Positions 24,289-36,202 are shown, counted from the stretch's first letter. The stretch is 64,000 nucleotides of DNA from Trichostrongylus colubriformis (GCA_963978905.1 OZ022258.1:57272591-57336590); one strand, 5' to 3'. The notes: generated by a model from the sequence alone, not told the origin. Made by a program: numbers and translations.

Positions 24289-24926
24289 GCACATAAAAAG
24301 CGCTTTCCTGCTTGCTGATGTTCTGATTCTCTGTATGTAGAAGACATTGATTCTGCATAATGCTTAATCTACTGTTTATATCTTTGATCGTTCCTAGCCT
24401 TACACTTCTAGTCATGCACAACTTGCACTCCTTTCCAATCCTTCACTGAATCTATTCGCTTTGTCTTCATCACTATTTTCGCGACCAATTTTCTGTGCTA
24501 TAGTTTGTGATAATTTTAGCGGCCCATTTAGATGTATATGGTTTAACGTCAGTCCTGTGAAGTTGCCTTTCATTTATACGGTTTTTATCATTGTGCATGC
24601 TGCTAGAATCAGTAGTAGCAATGTACTAGCTTGCCAGCTTTTCATGTTATACGTGGTAGTACTCATTAGAAATGGATTGTTAATGTCAGTATTTTGCTAT
24701 GTCCTTTTGTGCAATGCCAATACATTATGGATTCTCTCGCTTCTATCCTAGCCATTTTATATTTTATGCTATGAACTTCTTTGGCAGAAATCTCAACGAA
24801 AACTAGAGCAATGCAAAAAAGAAAAGCAAAAGCTGTTTCAAAAGTGAATAGCGCCACTTTATAACGAGTAAGCAAATCTCCATCTTATCGTCATTCGAAG
24901 GTGGGACTGTCACAATGACTGGACTT
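24289..24926. other. Downstream of ALG14
   Basis: AT-rich 3' region. No canonical AATAAA was found close after the stop (ACATAAAAAG at 24292 is the nearest). Nothing else recognised before the transposon that starts at 24927. Confidence 0.4.
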
Positions 24927-25158
24927 CAGGGGGTGCCAAAAAAAGAGTAGTTTTGCCCACGGCTCACATCCGCCAGGAAGTATTGGGGCGAAATATTTCA
25001 GAAATGTTCCTCTAAAAGCAGGAAGAAGCTGTGGCTGACTACGTTCACCTTTAAAAAAAGCCTTCAGTCGGCGCAGTCGGGCTTCAGAGCACCTACGATA
25101 TCAAGGTCCGCTTGAACAGTGGAGCCACAGCTTTTTCCTGCTTTCCTCCCTCCGAAGA

Positions 25159-25240
25159 GCCAATCCTTAAGAAGCTTCTCACAATAGACCTACCACGTTC
25201 CGTGGTAGGCTCTTGTGGAAAGCTTCTTAAGGATTGGCCC
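25159..25240. repeat. Long hairpin, about 39-base arms, 3-base loop
   Basis: GCCAATCCTTAAGAAGCTT runs to CCTACCACG, then TTC, then CGTGGTAGG runs to AAGCTTCTTAAGGATTGGC. The arms are paired except for a short mismatched middle. The related copy at 38.6-39.4 kb has only one arm, so the other arm is a local snap-back duplication. Confidence 0.8.
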
Positions 25241-25473
25241 TTCGATTCATGGAAGTCACAGAGCTCTTTCTGCTCGGACAACGCGGCTATGATCCGAAGT
25301 GTGGTTTTTCATACCTCAAATCAGCCCACCCCTCCGGAGGGCTTTCAGTGGCAATGACACGTTTTGGTTCTTGGGAACGAAGGTATCCCCCCGATCTCGT
25401 TCGTGCGGAAGGCGTTTAGTGATATAGTGAGGTCTTAAAGAACGGAGTGAGGTCTGTTTTTAAGACCTCACTA

Positions 25474-26397
25474 CAGGGTGGCTCCTAATTATTTGCGTGT
25501 AGTTTAGCGTAGTCTATTACTAATAACTTCAACAAAAAACAGCGGTTACACAATCTGATACAACTTCTATGTATAGCAGTGCCTAATAATCATTCACTCG
25601 AGAAGATGTTCGAAATGAGCTCCTCTTGCAGTAATACAGGCTTTCAATCTCTCTCCACTCTCACCGTGCGACATCACTGTGGGCCGCAGGAAGGTGACGT
25701 CGATATCGTCCCACTATAAATCATCAGCCTTTATCAAAATGCGGTATGCAAGTATCCATGATATTGCCAAAAGTGTATCGAATCAAATGGTGCTTCTTTT
25801 GTGAGAAAAGATGCGGTCCGAGCCGAGTTATGATCTCCCGAATTGGAAATTGCGAAAACCGGCCAAAACGCTCCTAACAGCCTGATAAAATCTTGTTCTT
25901 TGGGAAGGTAGCACTCAAAGGCTCCCCTGGGTTGCTGAAAATTTTGTCAGTGGTCAACGCATGCTCTAACAGGACTGGGCACCTGCTCATTCTGCGAGAT
26001 CCACACTGGCATTCTGCGAGAGTCACTTCCATGGCGACTGGACGAAGGACTTGTGGCCACCTAACTCGCCTGATCTAAATCCGATGGATTTCACTGTGTG
26101 CGGCTACTTGCAGCAGAAGGTCTCCTCAAAAAGGCACCAAAGTTTGAACGCTTTCAAAGCTTCACATCAGAATGCGTGAGACGATATCGACTTCACCTTC
26201 CTGCGGCCCACAGTGATGTCGGTCGAGAAGAGACTGAAGGGCTGTATTGCTGCAAAAGGAGCTTATTTCGAACATCTTCGCGAGTGAATGATTGTTAGGC
26301 ATTGCTCTACACAAAAGTTGCGTCAGATTGTATAACCGTTGCTTTTTGTTGAAGTTATGAGTAATAATCTACGCGCAAATAATTAGGAGCCACCCTG
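25474..26397 (+). mobile_element. Tc1/mariner-type element Y, degraded, inserted in X
   Basis: Inverted ends CAGGGTGGCTCCTAATTATT and its complement AATAATTAGGAGCCACCCTG, flanked by TA on both sides. Around 25975-26290 a broken plus-strand frame reads SARSTLAFCESHFHGDW, then LWPPNSPDLNPMDFTVCGYL and later EKRLKGCIAAKGAYFEHLR, the C-terminal third of a mariner-superfamily transposase around its last catalytic acid (SPDLNPMD). Frameshifts break it. The left part also contains a fragment of another mariner (25703-25890). Confidence 0.85.
25703..25890 (+). mobile_element. 3' end fragment of mariner family N inside Y
   Basis: Aligns with 28370-28540 of element N: ATCAGCCTTTATCAAAATG, AAATGGTGCTTCTTTTGTGA, GCCGAGTTATGATCTCC and AAAACCGGCCAAAACGCTCC in the same order, ending ACAGCCTGAT where N ends ACAACCTAA. 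Only this end is present. Confidence 0.65.
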
Positions 26398-26566
26398 TAT
26401 ATCACTAAACTTCTTAAATTCAGAGATGGAAATATCTTGTCAGAATTTGCTGAAGTTCGGCTAAAGTAAGGTTGAAAGTGAAGGAAAAATTACTCTTTTT
26501 TGGCACTTCCTGTATAAGTCGTATATGTAGCTTATAGTGTCTTATTGAAGTTGGAGGCGTGGAGCA

Positions 26567-26788
26567 GGCATTCAGGCCTGAATACACGGGATTAGGAAAA
26601 TTTGCTTACAAAGATACCGGGAAATGCTTGCTAGAAGGTTGAAACCTGCGAACTAGCCACGCCAGATGACATGGCATTCAGGCATTCAGGCCTGAATACA
26701 CGGGATTAGGAAAATTTGCTTACAAAGATACCGGGAAATGCTTGCTAGAAGGTTAAAACCTGCGAACTAGCCACGCCAGATGACATGA
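26567..26788. repeat. Tandem duplication, period 114, two copies
   Basis: The unit starts GGCATTCAGGCCTGAATACA and ends CCACGCCAGATGACAT; copies at 26567-26680 and 26681-26788 differ at one visible base (GGTTGAAACC against GGTTAAAACC). Near identity means the duplication is recent, or it is an assembly effect. Confidence 0.92.
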
Positions 26789-26896
26789 TAGCAAATCTGA
26801 TCTCAGCAGCGGGCACCGTTTACAGTTATATGAAACCTCTGTGTTATATGTGAAACACCGATCCCCAGCAGCGAAACTGTCGTCATCAATGATATA

Positions 26897-28629
26897 TTAG
26901 GTTGAACCATAATTTCTGTCACACTTTTTATTTTTTGTGGGAAAAACTATGGAAGCTCCTGGAATACTTGGTAGTGGGGGGTATGTAAAGCGAGTGAAAA
27001 GTACTACTGAATAGCACATTCATATTCTCTATGGCTTGAAATAGCAGTGAATCTACAGCAATTTCGCGAGAGATACGAAATTCACGAACACCGCCCCAGT
27101 TCCCCAGCATGCAAGGCCACTAACCGAATCAACCAGTGGATGGGCCCAGGTACTGTCTCTCATATGGCGGTAACCCGATGGCTCGATCGACTCAAACTGA
27201 AACGGAAAAAAATTCGAAAAAAATGCAAAGTGAAAAAAAATTGTCAAAATTTTCGAAAGAACGTGGAACTGTAACCATCCAACACAGCAGTCACTGCCGG
27301 TCTCTATTGAAGGCAATTGGACACCGTAGCCGCAAAACATACCGGAAAAAAGGACCGAGACTTCTTCCTCTACGACAACGCTCGCCCACATGTGGCAAAG
27401 TTGACGTGTCAAAAGATCCAGGACCTTGGTTGGACGAAGTCCCTCACCCACCTTAATCTTCGAACATGGCCCCAACTAACTACCACCTATTCCGATCTCT
27501 AACGGCAGCTCAAAGATGACGATGATCTCAAAATCGACCTCCACACTTTCTTCGACCAGAAATCCCCAGACTTCTACAAGCGAAGCATCTGTTATCTCCC
27601 TATTCGCTGGCAATGTATTGTTGATTATAATGGTACATATTAGGTTGTAAGGAAAGTTCTGGCCGCTTTTTCGCGTTCACAAGATAAATTCAAATATCAG
27701 AGCGCGTCAGCATGTATCAGCTGACATATTGTGCTCGTTAGATAGACAAAAAGTTGCTCTTTCAGAATATATGTTTTATTTGGAATGCCACAAGGTTTTC
27801 GAATTAATAGGGAAATTTTAAAGTGCTGCGAAAATGGCACTTTTAAGATGACTTCACTTCACGAGTTCTTGTTTAGCCGAGTCTTAGCGAAGAGGACCAC
27901 AAATGTAAATACTGCAAGAGGAGGGGGTGAATCATTGGATGGAACACATTGTCTCTGGTTTCAGAAGTGCAGAAGTGAGAACGAGCTGCTTGGATTTTCA
28001 ATTGATCAAATCGCTTTAACTAAAACGGCAGAAGGCGATGAGCGTCCATATTTGCAGGGGATATCCACAAGTATTAGTCCTCAACAAGCAACCTCAGTTG
28101 ACCACCTCAAGTGGCCTTGATTTGGAAAAATCCAAAAAAATGGGTGCCGCGGGACCTCTCACGGCAGTCCCGCGCAAGCGCATTTTTCACAAATCCTCTT
28201 CCACTAATTGAAGCTGTTGCAGGGTAAGGCCCTTACTCGTCTATCATGTTCATCAGATCTAGCGCTAACTATGCCCCACTTCCCAAAAAACATCTGGCCA
28301 GCTCCTTCAGTAGCAGTCGAATCAGAAAGAGTGGCGATTTGGAGTCGACTTTTTTTCGTTTCGCGCAATATAAATTATCAGCCCTTTATCAAATTGAGAT
28401 ATGTAGGTATGCACTGTGTTGCCAAGAGTGTAGCGAATCTAATGGTGCTCATTCTATGAGAAAAGATGCACTCTGAGCCGAGTTATGATCTCTCGAAGTT
28501 GAAATTTCAAAAACCGGCCAGAACTTTCCTTACAACCTAATATTTTGTTGACTGAAGTTAGACACAAATAAAGAAAAATAAATTTGAAATGTTTTGCCAT
28601 TGTGGGACAGAAATTATGGTTCAACCTAA
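26897..28629 (+). mobile_element. Mariner element M, degraded, with nested mariner N
   Basis: Inverted ends TTAGGTTGAACCATAATTTC at 26897 and its complement ending at 28629. A frameshifted plus-strand transposase remnant is visible at about 27370-27650: DNARPHVAKLTCQKIQDLGW, then LKIDLHTFFDQKSPDFYKRS and LPIRWQCIVDYNGTY, the catalytic and C-terminal parts of mariner transposases. After element N is removed the frame continues FVD and a stop, the normal mariner C-terminus. The N-terminal half is not recognisable. Confidence 0.88.
27650..28540 (+). mobile_element. Mariner element N, internally deleted, inserted in M
   Basis: Inverted ends TTAGGTTGTAAGGAAAGTTC and its complement, with TA on both sides. 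The frame from about 27850 reads LHEFLFSRVLAKRTTNVNTA, CLWFQKCRSENELL and later ISPQQATSVDHLK, the two helix-turn-helix segments of a mariner DNA-binding domain, with stops. The catalytic half is absent, so the element cannot move itself. The insertion site is a TA inside the M transposase C-terminus. Confidence 0.88.
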
Positions 28630-30719
28630 TATTAATGGCGAAAGGCGGGATGTGCGTCAGGACTATCTAGCCGGGACAGGTCACGTGAACAGGGGTGACA
28701 GTGTCTCCTAGCGCTCAGAAAATCAACAATGGTACCGTCAAGGCTATTGGAGCGCACGGCAATGCAATTTGTGTGGCGCAGTGACCTAGTTGGACAGTCC
28801 TTGCATACACCCGCGACGAGCTCACTTGAGGAGCGCTAAGAGACACGAGAGTACGCAGTACAGATCATGCATCAACTTATAATGTTTATTGGTTTAACCT
28901 ATGCAAATGCCATCACCTTGATGTAACAAATCCGCACAACACAAAGATTATTTTAACAAATCAACAGCGACGTGTTTCTTTTCGATGTTGCCCTTCACTG
29001 CCTCATTCTAGGCGTACGACTGAAATGGAATTAGGTTGTGACCGGACTGATTTACATTTTTTGTTTATTGCTTAATTGCTCATTCCAAGAGGTAAAGATC
29101 ATTATGAACTTTAGGATGGGAGGGTGCTGAGGATCGTTCAGGTTGCGCCGGTGTGGCCATTGCCCTCTCTAGGTCCATCCACTAATAACAATGAAGATGG
29201 CCTCTAGGAAGAGTGAAATGGTTTTCAAGACAAGGATGCATGGTACCCATAGTCAATCGTACGTTGAGCTGTACACCGCTGTAAATGCTCTGAAGCATCG
29301 ATTCAATCTTCTTTCCTCCTTTGCTGAAAGGTTCTAGGAAGGAACCTATGGGAGTTATTTTCTTCGAGGGGCCCCATACTAGCGCATACATATTTAAAGG
29401 CAGTGATAGCAATAAGTAGAGCCGTATGCGAAAGGATTACTGATTCTATTATCGCCCTTGATTCTCAAAAGGGCGAGCTGGGGTGGGAAGGGGGACTGGT
29501 TGTGAGATCAAATTGTCGGCAGCCGTTGGAAGAGACGCCTCCTCCAATGCTCAGAGGCGTTCGTCTCGCCGACAGTTTTGCCAACATAGTCTTCTCAGGC
29601 CCGTAGATTTACTTGGGTGACGATAAAGAATTCCCATTGAACACACCTATCTTTTACTGCGTTCAATGCATTCATTACTGCAAGGAGTTACCTTGCAGGT
29701 GAGCTGATTTGCAACAATCATGAAGAGGTCCTCGTCCCATCTCACCCCTTCCTCTTTTCATTTGTGCATGTGTTGAAAGGTAGCAAGCATCTGTGTGTGC
29801 TATTGTAGCCAAAATGCGTCCCGAAGCTGTCCATGCTCACAGCATCTCATTCTTGTCATTTGAAAAAAAAACGAAGCCTCTGTCAACACAATGTGCATCG
29901 CCTGAAACGAGTGAACGTGGCACAAGGAAGCAAGACCGACCTACCGTAAGCTCAGTCGTAAAATGGATAATAATGCGACTGCAGTCGCACACATCATGCT
30001 TTACCAAACACGAAAACCTTTAACCCTTCCCCTGCCCAATCCTTCCATACCCACCTCCCCAGTAGAGTCTCGTAAGTGTCCATTAAAAGCTAAACCCACT
30101 ACAATCGCCCCTAAGAGGGTTAGTGAAAGCCACAAGCCTAGAAATGAAAAAGGTAAACTCGTGAAATCCCTGGTGGAGAAGTCACAATGGAACCACCGGC
30201 TTCTTGAATATTCGCGCATGGTTGGCTCTTCCGTGCTTACACACTGGATCTGGTAGAGAATGTGTACATAAAGGATAGTTCAGGTCATCGTAGGTGCGGT
30301 GGTACGGCGGTGTACGGTCACAATCTTGTGTCACCTGCACTATCGCAATAAGCACAGTTTCCAGTTAACCCGGATAGTAGTACTTCGGATATCTACAATA
30401 AAAAAAAATTTTGTTACAAAAATCATTTGGGATTTGATGAAGGCGGGTTTAAGGCCTAGCACGTGAGTGCGCTTACGATGCACCGTTCATAACGGATGCG
30501 ATGTAACTCTGCATCCTAGAGCCACTTTCACACTTGGCGGCATCGGCGCCAGCGGCGGTACCCTCCTACGTCAGCACCGCATTGTTGCAACGCGCTCCCT
30601 TTATGGCAATTGATCGAACGATACCGCACTATGAGTAGTGAGAGCCCGCGCGACTCCGTGGGAAAACCCGAGCGAACCTTGCCACAGCTTGGCGCTAAGC
30701 CAAGGTTCTCGCTAAAATT
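28630..30719. other. Unassigned stretch with two doubtful open frames
   Basis: A minus-strand frame at 29182-29412 (GPSKKITPIGSFLEPFSKGG, ending RGHLHCY) and a plus-strand frame at 29963-30256 (proline-rich, then MGK-rich basic tail) look more protein-like than neighbours, but neither has splice support or a recognised family. They may be decayed repeat-borne frames. Nothing else recognised. Confidence 0.3.
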
Positions 30720-31212
30720 CGAATTCTGGGCACTCTCTACCCAAAGCTACCCCACTGCCTCTTCAAGCGATACGGTCATAAAGGTGATTTTTGGAAACCC
30801 TTTCGATTTAGCTACTAACTCCTACCCGGGGAAATTTCGACCCGTAGAACACGAATATGACATTCGTTTAGCGCGATCGCTTGGCGCCTGTGTCATAGGC
30901 ACCGGCGCCAAAATGGGGTGGATCACTTGAATCTCTCAAAATTTGTCCCAAGAGGTTTTTTGACCCGTACAACACGGATATGACATTTGTTTGGAGAGAA
31001 ACTGCATGGCGCCTGCGCCAAAATGGCGCCTATGGCGCGGGCGCCAAGCAGTTTCGCGTCAAGCGAATGTCATATTTGTGTTCTACGGGTCGAATTACCC
31101 CTGGATACAAGTTTGCAGCCAAATCGAAAAGTTTTTCAAAAATCACCTCTTCGACCACATCGGTTGGAGAGGTAGTGGGGTAGCTTTGGGTTAATAGTGC
31201 CGAATTCTGTTA
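30720..31212. repeat. Foldback element with GGCGCC-rich core
   Basis: The left arm (30722-30895) includes CTACCCAAAGCTACCCCACT, TTCGACCCGTAGAACACGAA and TATGACATTCGTTTAGCGCG. The right arm (31040-31212) is its diverged reverse complement: AGCGAATGTCATATTTGTGT, TCTACGGGTCGAA and GGTAGTGGGGTAGCTTTGGG. The centre is packed with GGCGCC palindromes. Arms of about 170 bases; the short frames inside are incidental. Confidence 0.8.
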
Positions 31213-31492
31213 TAAATAGAGCGCATCGGCGCTGGTGCGCCTCAATTGCAGCCATCTACGTCGCTGACGCAAAGTGTTGAAGCGGCATCACATTGTTGGA
31301 AATCCCAAAATGTTCAACTCACCGACTCTTGAGCGACACTCTGGCTCTTTCGGACGTACACGCTGTGCGGGCGTGGCTGCAACAATGTGTTAATTTGGTT
31401 TGATCATTGGATGTGCATGGTGAGGACAGAAAATCGTACCGCCGCGTGCGGCTCATCACCCGATTTGGACGAGTTAGGTTCTTGTGTAACTA

Positions 31493-31860
31493 TTAGGTTG
31501 TCCGGAAAGTAATGAGACAAATGCAGTGGTGAGATTCAACAGTAAGTATCTTTGGACGTCAAAGTCGTGAGAGGACAAAACTCTGGAATTTAGTGTTTCA
31601 AGACCCATTACAGTGCGCGAGCTTGCGGCCTCCTCAGGTGCTCCTAAATCCACGGTACACGATGTTCTTCGTGCGTCAGGTAAGTGGCAAAGTTGCCTCG
31701 AGTTCTTCCGCAAGCTCTCAGCTCTCACAGCAAGAAGAAGCGTGTTGAAGTGTGCACTTCTCTGCTCAGCCGACGGCCCGTCTCCTACAGCGGACAACTC
31801 GGAAAGTCTGTGTGTTGAAGCGAATAGGATGCGAATACACACCGCAGCGTCGCGCTTTTG
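31493..31860 (+). mobile_element. Truncated mariner, 5' end only
   Basis: Starts after TA with TTAGGTTGTCCGGAAAGTAA, a classical mariner terminus. Degraded coding follows: ASSGAPKSTVHDVLRASGK in one frame, then a shift to phrases resembling KVSKLPRVLPQALS and KRVEVCTSLLSR. This is the linker after the DNA-binding domain of mariner transposase. No matching 3' terminus was found downstream. Confidence 0.8.
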
Positions 31861-32900
31861 AATCCGGGTTTTTTCGCCTATTATCGCTTCTAACCTTGAG
31901 TGTTCGTTACAAAATGCTCATTTCTTTGCATCTTCCTCTTGTTTCGGACCCCTTCCGGTTCCTTTAATAGCTTCCAAATTAACGATGCCCCGATTCCTCA
32001 CCAACCTCACGCCGCAGTGCTACTTTCTGTTGATCCAGACACATATGTAAGTTATTTGATAAATGTCTTATTTTTGGAGCGCACAGCTGTCCCGTGTGTA
32101 AAAACAACTTTATGTAGTTGGCAACAGTACCTCATCCACATTCAACATTTTTGCGTCTCCATCTGTCAGATTCCATACTTTTGCCTCTGCATCAGTCATA
32201 GTCTACAACATCGCAGCTGGTTTTTGAAAGTCCGTCACAAAAAGGATCAGCATTAGGGTTAAAGAGTGAATTTTCATAATCGTTGCCTTTAGGGGAGTAT
32301 ATGTATATACATATACGAAAGTTTTGGTAAAGTGATCATTTTTTCCATTGTGTAACGAGTAAGAATTAGTGGAACACTGGATTTCTCAACTTATGGGCTG
32401 CTTAGTAAAATTTATTGAAATGCGTCACCTCTTGGTCCCTCTAGTCGTTATCAGGGTCAAAGCGCCGTTAGAGGATATGTGGGGTTTTTAAGGAGTTATG
32501 ATCGCTTATTTGATTTTTTCGGAGGTGTCTTAATTTTTGCGATATGCGATCAACGATTCTAAGCACAATGAAATATAGCACATAGAAATATAGGATAGGA
32601 ATGTATTAATGAGCAAGTAGTGTAGCGTACTCGAGCCCTATCATTATACCTGCTTCCTGCTATAACGTCTCACACAGGAAATACTACCGAAAAATGCCAT
32701 CTCAGAGTTTTACTCCCCGATATACAGTTCTTTTCCCTGCTAAAAAAGGTACGGGTCAAGCTATAATGACCAACTCCCTCGACATTATACTTAACCAGGT
32801 GGGCTAGCGCACACTATCGCGCCCGTAATATCATGGGCGTCAGTGGGTCGATCGGAAATGTTTTCTATAAATTTACTCAGTACCCATTACCAAATCACAT
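31861..32900. other. No recognised feature
   Basis: Contains a small AT palindrome (GTATATGTATATACATATAC near 32297). Open frames are unsupported. The adjacent 31213-31492 is likewise empty. Confidence 0.45.
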
Positions 32901-32904
32901 TCCG

Positions 32905-33650
32905 GGTGAGCGAGTTTTCGCTCATTTTAGTTATGTTCAGAAAATCTTGGACATTGGTCGCTTCTAGCAGTTTCCTCTGGTATCAAGTCTGCATTGGAAC
33001 CGATTCTGTACGAACCGCCCACACGGGTGCGCTCTGCCCACTATGGCCAGGTGTCCACTGTGACTTTCAGGAACTCATGGCTGACCTTAACCCCACTTTT
33101 TCTCACGTTTGGACCATTTTCGAACCGAACAAACAATTTTCAATCCAAGGATCAAACGTTTCAGTGCACGCTCCGCCCACGATGGGCGGAGCTCAGCTTG
33201 GATCAGGTGTGCTCCCAACTTGTTGTCCCATGCTCTACCCATCTCAAACATGGCCCATCTCCACAGGTTGTTATTCATGTAATGCCTAAGCTCCACCCGT
33301 TACCGTAAAGGTTCGTCGACAGTTGAAAGTTCTTTTACTCTCATAGCCCCACATGCTACTGACCACTTACCCTTCCTCCCGGTCTCCAGATCACTCTAGT
33401 GATAAACTGCTGTTTTTGCTGTAAGTGTCATCCGATCAATAAAACCCTCCACCTATTGTGGGTGGGTTTTCGCTTATTTTAAGTGTGATCAAGATAACTT
33501 GGACATTGGTCACATCCTCCAGTTGTCAAGGCTGCACTGGAACTGAGTTAAGAATTTTTGTGGCACAGACCGTCAACCTGGGGTGCGCTCCGCCCGCTGT
33601 ACCCATGTTTTTTAAATGACTTCCAGGAACTCATCATAGGCCTTTGTCCA
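32905..33650. repeat. Diverged direct repeat, period about 555 bases
   Basis: 32905-33110 and 33462-33650 share, in order, CTTGGACATTGGTC, TCTGCATTGGAACCGA or GCTGCACTGGAACTGA, GGGTGCGCTC and TTCAGGAACTCAT. The first copy is followed by a perfect small palindrome CTCCGCCCACGATGGGCGGAG (near 33171). The 148-codon frame at 32843-33289 lies on this repeat and is not a convincing gene. Confidence 0.6.
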
Positions 33651-35999
33651 TCTTCTCCTGGGTTTACTTCACGAGGCGATTGGTTTACCGCCAATTTCAA
33701 GATCTTGGCTAGTAGCTAGTAGCTTGTCTACCTATGTCAAAGATAAGAGTCGAAGAGTAAAGGCAGACCCCGCTAGGGTGGGCGGGGCCGAGCTGTTGCG
33801 CTAGATTCTTTGGCTCTGCACGCTCCAGGAACTCACACCCACGCCTCGGTAAAGGTACAGCCTACGTGGCTTGGGTCGAACAATCCATCCACGGCAGGAG
33901 ACCTGGAATGTGCCTTTAACTTGATCCATGTGTGCCCCTTACATCTTATCCCCCACCCATTCCATACTTCATACATATATAGTATGGATACCGGCCTTGA
34001 TGGTGTTTGGGTAGGTATATCCACTGTTTCAAAAGCGCGTGGTGGACGTAGTGGAGAGCTTGCCGGAGCGTGATTGCGGCTCGTACTGCTACGACCTCTG
34101 ATAAGTGTCAGTCGGTATTCATGAAAAAGTCATCGGCTCTTTCCGCGCCTTTCGAAAAAACGCTGGGTCACAAACTCGCGAGTTTGTTAAAGTACTAACT
34201 TGCTCCTTTCCTGTGTCAACGTCCGATTTCGTTCGGATAGCAGTATGCGTGTCATTGTCCGATTTTGTTGAAGTAGCAACTCCCTCCTTTGCTGTGTCAA
34301 TGTCCGATTTCTCTTCCTGTGTTCCTAGAATATGTTTTCAATATATACAAAGATTTTAAGGCAGGTAATAACAATAGCGCATCCACGATAATTAGATTAC
34401 TCATAATTACTAGGGGCAGTGGTTTGTTGGGTTCTGTCCACAGGGTACACCGGGAGACAGGGGAGGGGGCGCATTTAATCGGGCAGGTGGATAGAGATCG
34501 TACCTGCAGAGGTCAGCACTAGAATCTAAACTTTCACTATGCAGATGAAGAAAAGCAAAGGGTATTTCACATCAAATTCGAGTGAGGCAATTTGAAATAA
34601 ATATCCTTTCGCTTCATGTAAGAATACATAGCAATAAAACACATTGCAACCATACAATCCAGCAACAGGATATTGCAGAGGTAAGGGGGGGGGGGTCGCA
34701 TTGGGTCCCCCGTCGAGGGGAGGGATCGTACTGAATCGGCTACTTTTATCGACACCTGGGTGGGCCCTGACTATCCAGCTTGCCCTCACAATGCACCATC
34801 ACGGCTCTACCCCCTCTCGACCAAACATAGACCACGCCCTTTTGGCTCAGTTGACCGATGAGCAGCTAAAGTGGGCGTGGCTAGCGTGGATTTTAGCGTA
34901 TGTGGCGCAATGATGGTGCACCGCGGCGCCAAAAAGTCTATTCTGGATAGTTACCCTAAGATCTACTGCCCCAAGAGAAGAACGACTGATCTGATTATCG
35001 TCAACTTGCTTCATCAGGCCACTCATGAGACAGACAGGGTGCGAGGTCCAGGGCAGCCGATCTTCGGGAGTTGTACAGCGAACTATCTACCATGATGTCA
35101 TCTCAGTACGCCTTTGAGGCGACAGGCTTCTCCCAAAGTCCACCCTGCTGTATTTAACTTCTTGTCCCATATGGTGTTGCATTCAGTGGGTGTGTACCAT
35201 CTGCAACGACATTCGGGTGACCGCTTGTGGCATGCGACACGATCGGCACGAGGTAAGAGCGCCACATTGGTTGGGTCTAAAGGTGTCTTACGCCTCATTT
35301 TGGCGTTATCGCTTAAGGATCAAGTTAATACCGACCCTAGCTCGTACCGAATGCCTCGCACGTCGAATATCGCGACGCGAATTTTCTGTCTAAATGGCCC
35401 ACATCCGTTATCAGGCATTGCTGATCTCGTTCGCCAAAATTTTAACCATAGGACAATGGACAACTTTCTGCGGTTTTTTTAATAATCTCTGAGGAGTCGT
35501 TTTTCGTTGCCCTTTCTAATTTTTCCGTTGCTTTGAATTTTGGCACCAAAAACCATCAAGCGTATTCAAAAAAATATGAATTCATACCTGTCAAAAATTT
35601 TTCCTGTACATTTTTAATTGCAAGCGGATTTACAAGCGCTTCGTCGTCCCTCAAAGACTCTAGATTCGTCTGAAAATTGAGAGTGAACCTTATTCGTGGC
35701 ATTTTCTTTCAGAGTGATGAGCTCACTTTTTCCGTGCTATCGACACAAACCGACTTCTTCAATCTAAAGACTACATCTTGATGTGAGTTCTTCTTTGAGG
35801 ATGCTTTGGAACGGGCCTTTTGTTTTGATTTGTGTTTTCTGTGGTGTGAATGAGAATGAGGAGTACTGCGACGACTACGACGTAACCAACTTTTACTGCG
35901 ACGCCGCTTTGCTTAAAATTAATGAATCAGATTAATGAACGGTACCTTTCTGGTGGTGGGCGAAGGAGGTGTAGTGAAAGATGATGCGCACTTCCACTA
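33651..35999. other. Repeat-rich stretch without recognised gene
   Basis: Contains GGGCGGGGC or GGGCGTGGC phrases (33770-33790, 34875), a 79-base direct repeat near 34190-34315 (GTCAACGTCCGATTT and GTCAATGTCCGATTT), a G run at 34686-34695, and the second copy of the 17.3 kb repeat at 35185-35290. A phrase at 35370-35410 (TCGCGACGCGAATTTTCTGT) recurs at about 36585-36610. Confidence 0.45.
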
Positions 36000-36202
36000 T
36001 CATGGTGAGGTGACAAAATCTCGCAGCAACGCCAGACTAGGCCGCTAAGTCTTCCATTCCTTCGACATCAGTGCATTGGTATTAAACTCGTCTCGCAGAA
36101 TAAAAGCACTGACTTGATAAAGGATGGCCCCCGCAAGTCACTGTAAAGGCCAAATCGCATTCACCTGCACGTTATGGAACTAGAATGCGTGGCGCATCTC
36201 AC
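36000..36202 (+). repeat. SINE-like element, copy 4
   Basis: Same orientation as copy 1: shared CTTCCATTCCTTCG-type block, ACTCGTCTCGCAGAATAAAA, CACTGACTTGATAAAGGATG, CCCGCAAGTCACTG, and the tail GAATGCGTGGCGCATC. The tRNA-like head is decayed. Confidence 0.55.

Larger units (their letters stand above)
24927..26512. mobile_element. DNA transposon family X, copy 1, interrupted
   Basis: Ends are inverted: CAGGGGGTGCCAAAAAAAGA on the left and CTTTTTTGGCACTTCCTG on the right, followed by TA. Sub-terminal sequence after the right end (complement of AAGGTTGAAAGTGAAGGA) matches the left end of the copy at 38606-39354, and the block 25196-25385 matches 38930-39110 of that copy in reverse, so both belong to one family. 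No transposase recognised; probably non-autonomous. Element Y is inserted at 25474. Confidence 0.75.

Noticed and set aside
31613..31861. Stand-alone 82-codon gene
   Set aside because: It is a frameshifted mariner transposase fragment downstream of a mariner terminus.
32843..33289. 148-codon frame as a gene
   Set aside because: It overlaps a diverged direct repeat and contains no domain or splice support.
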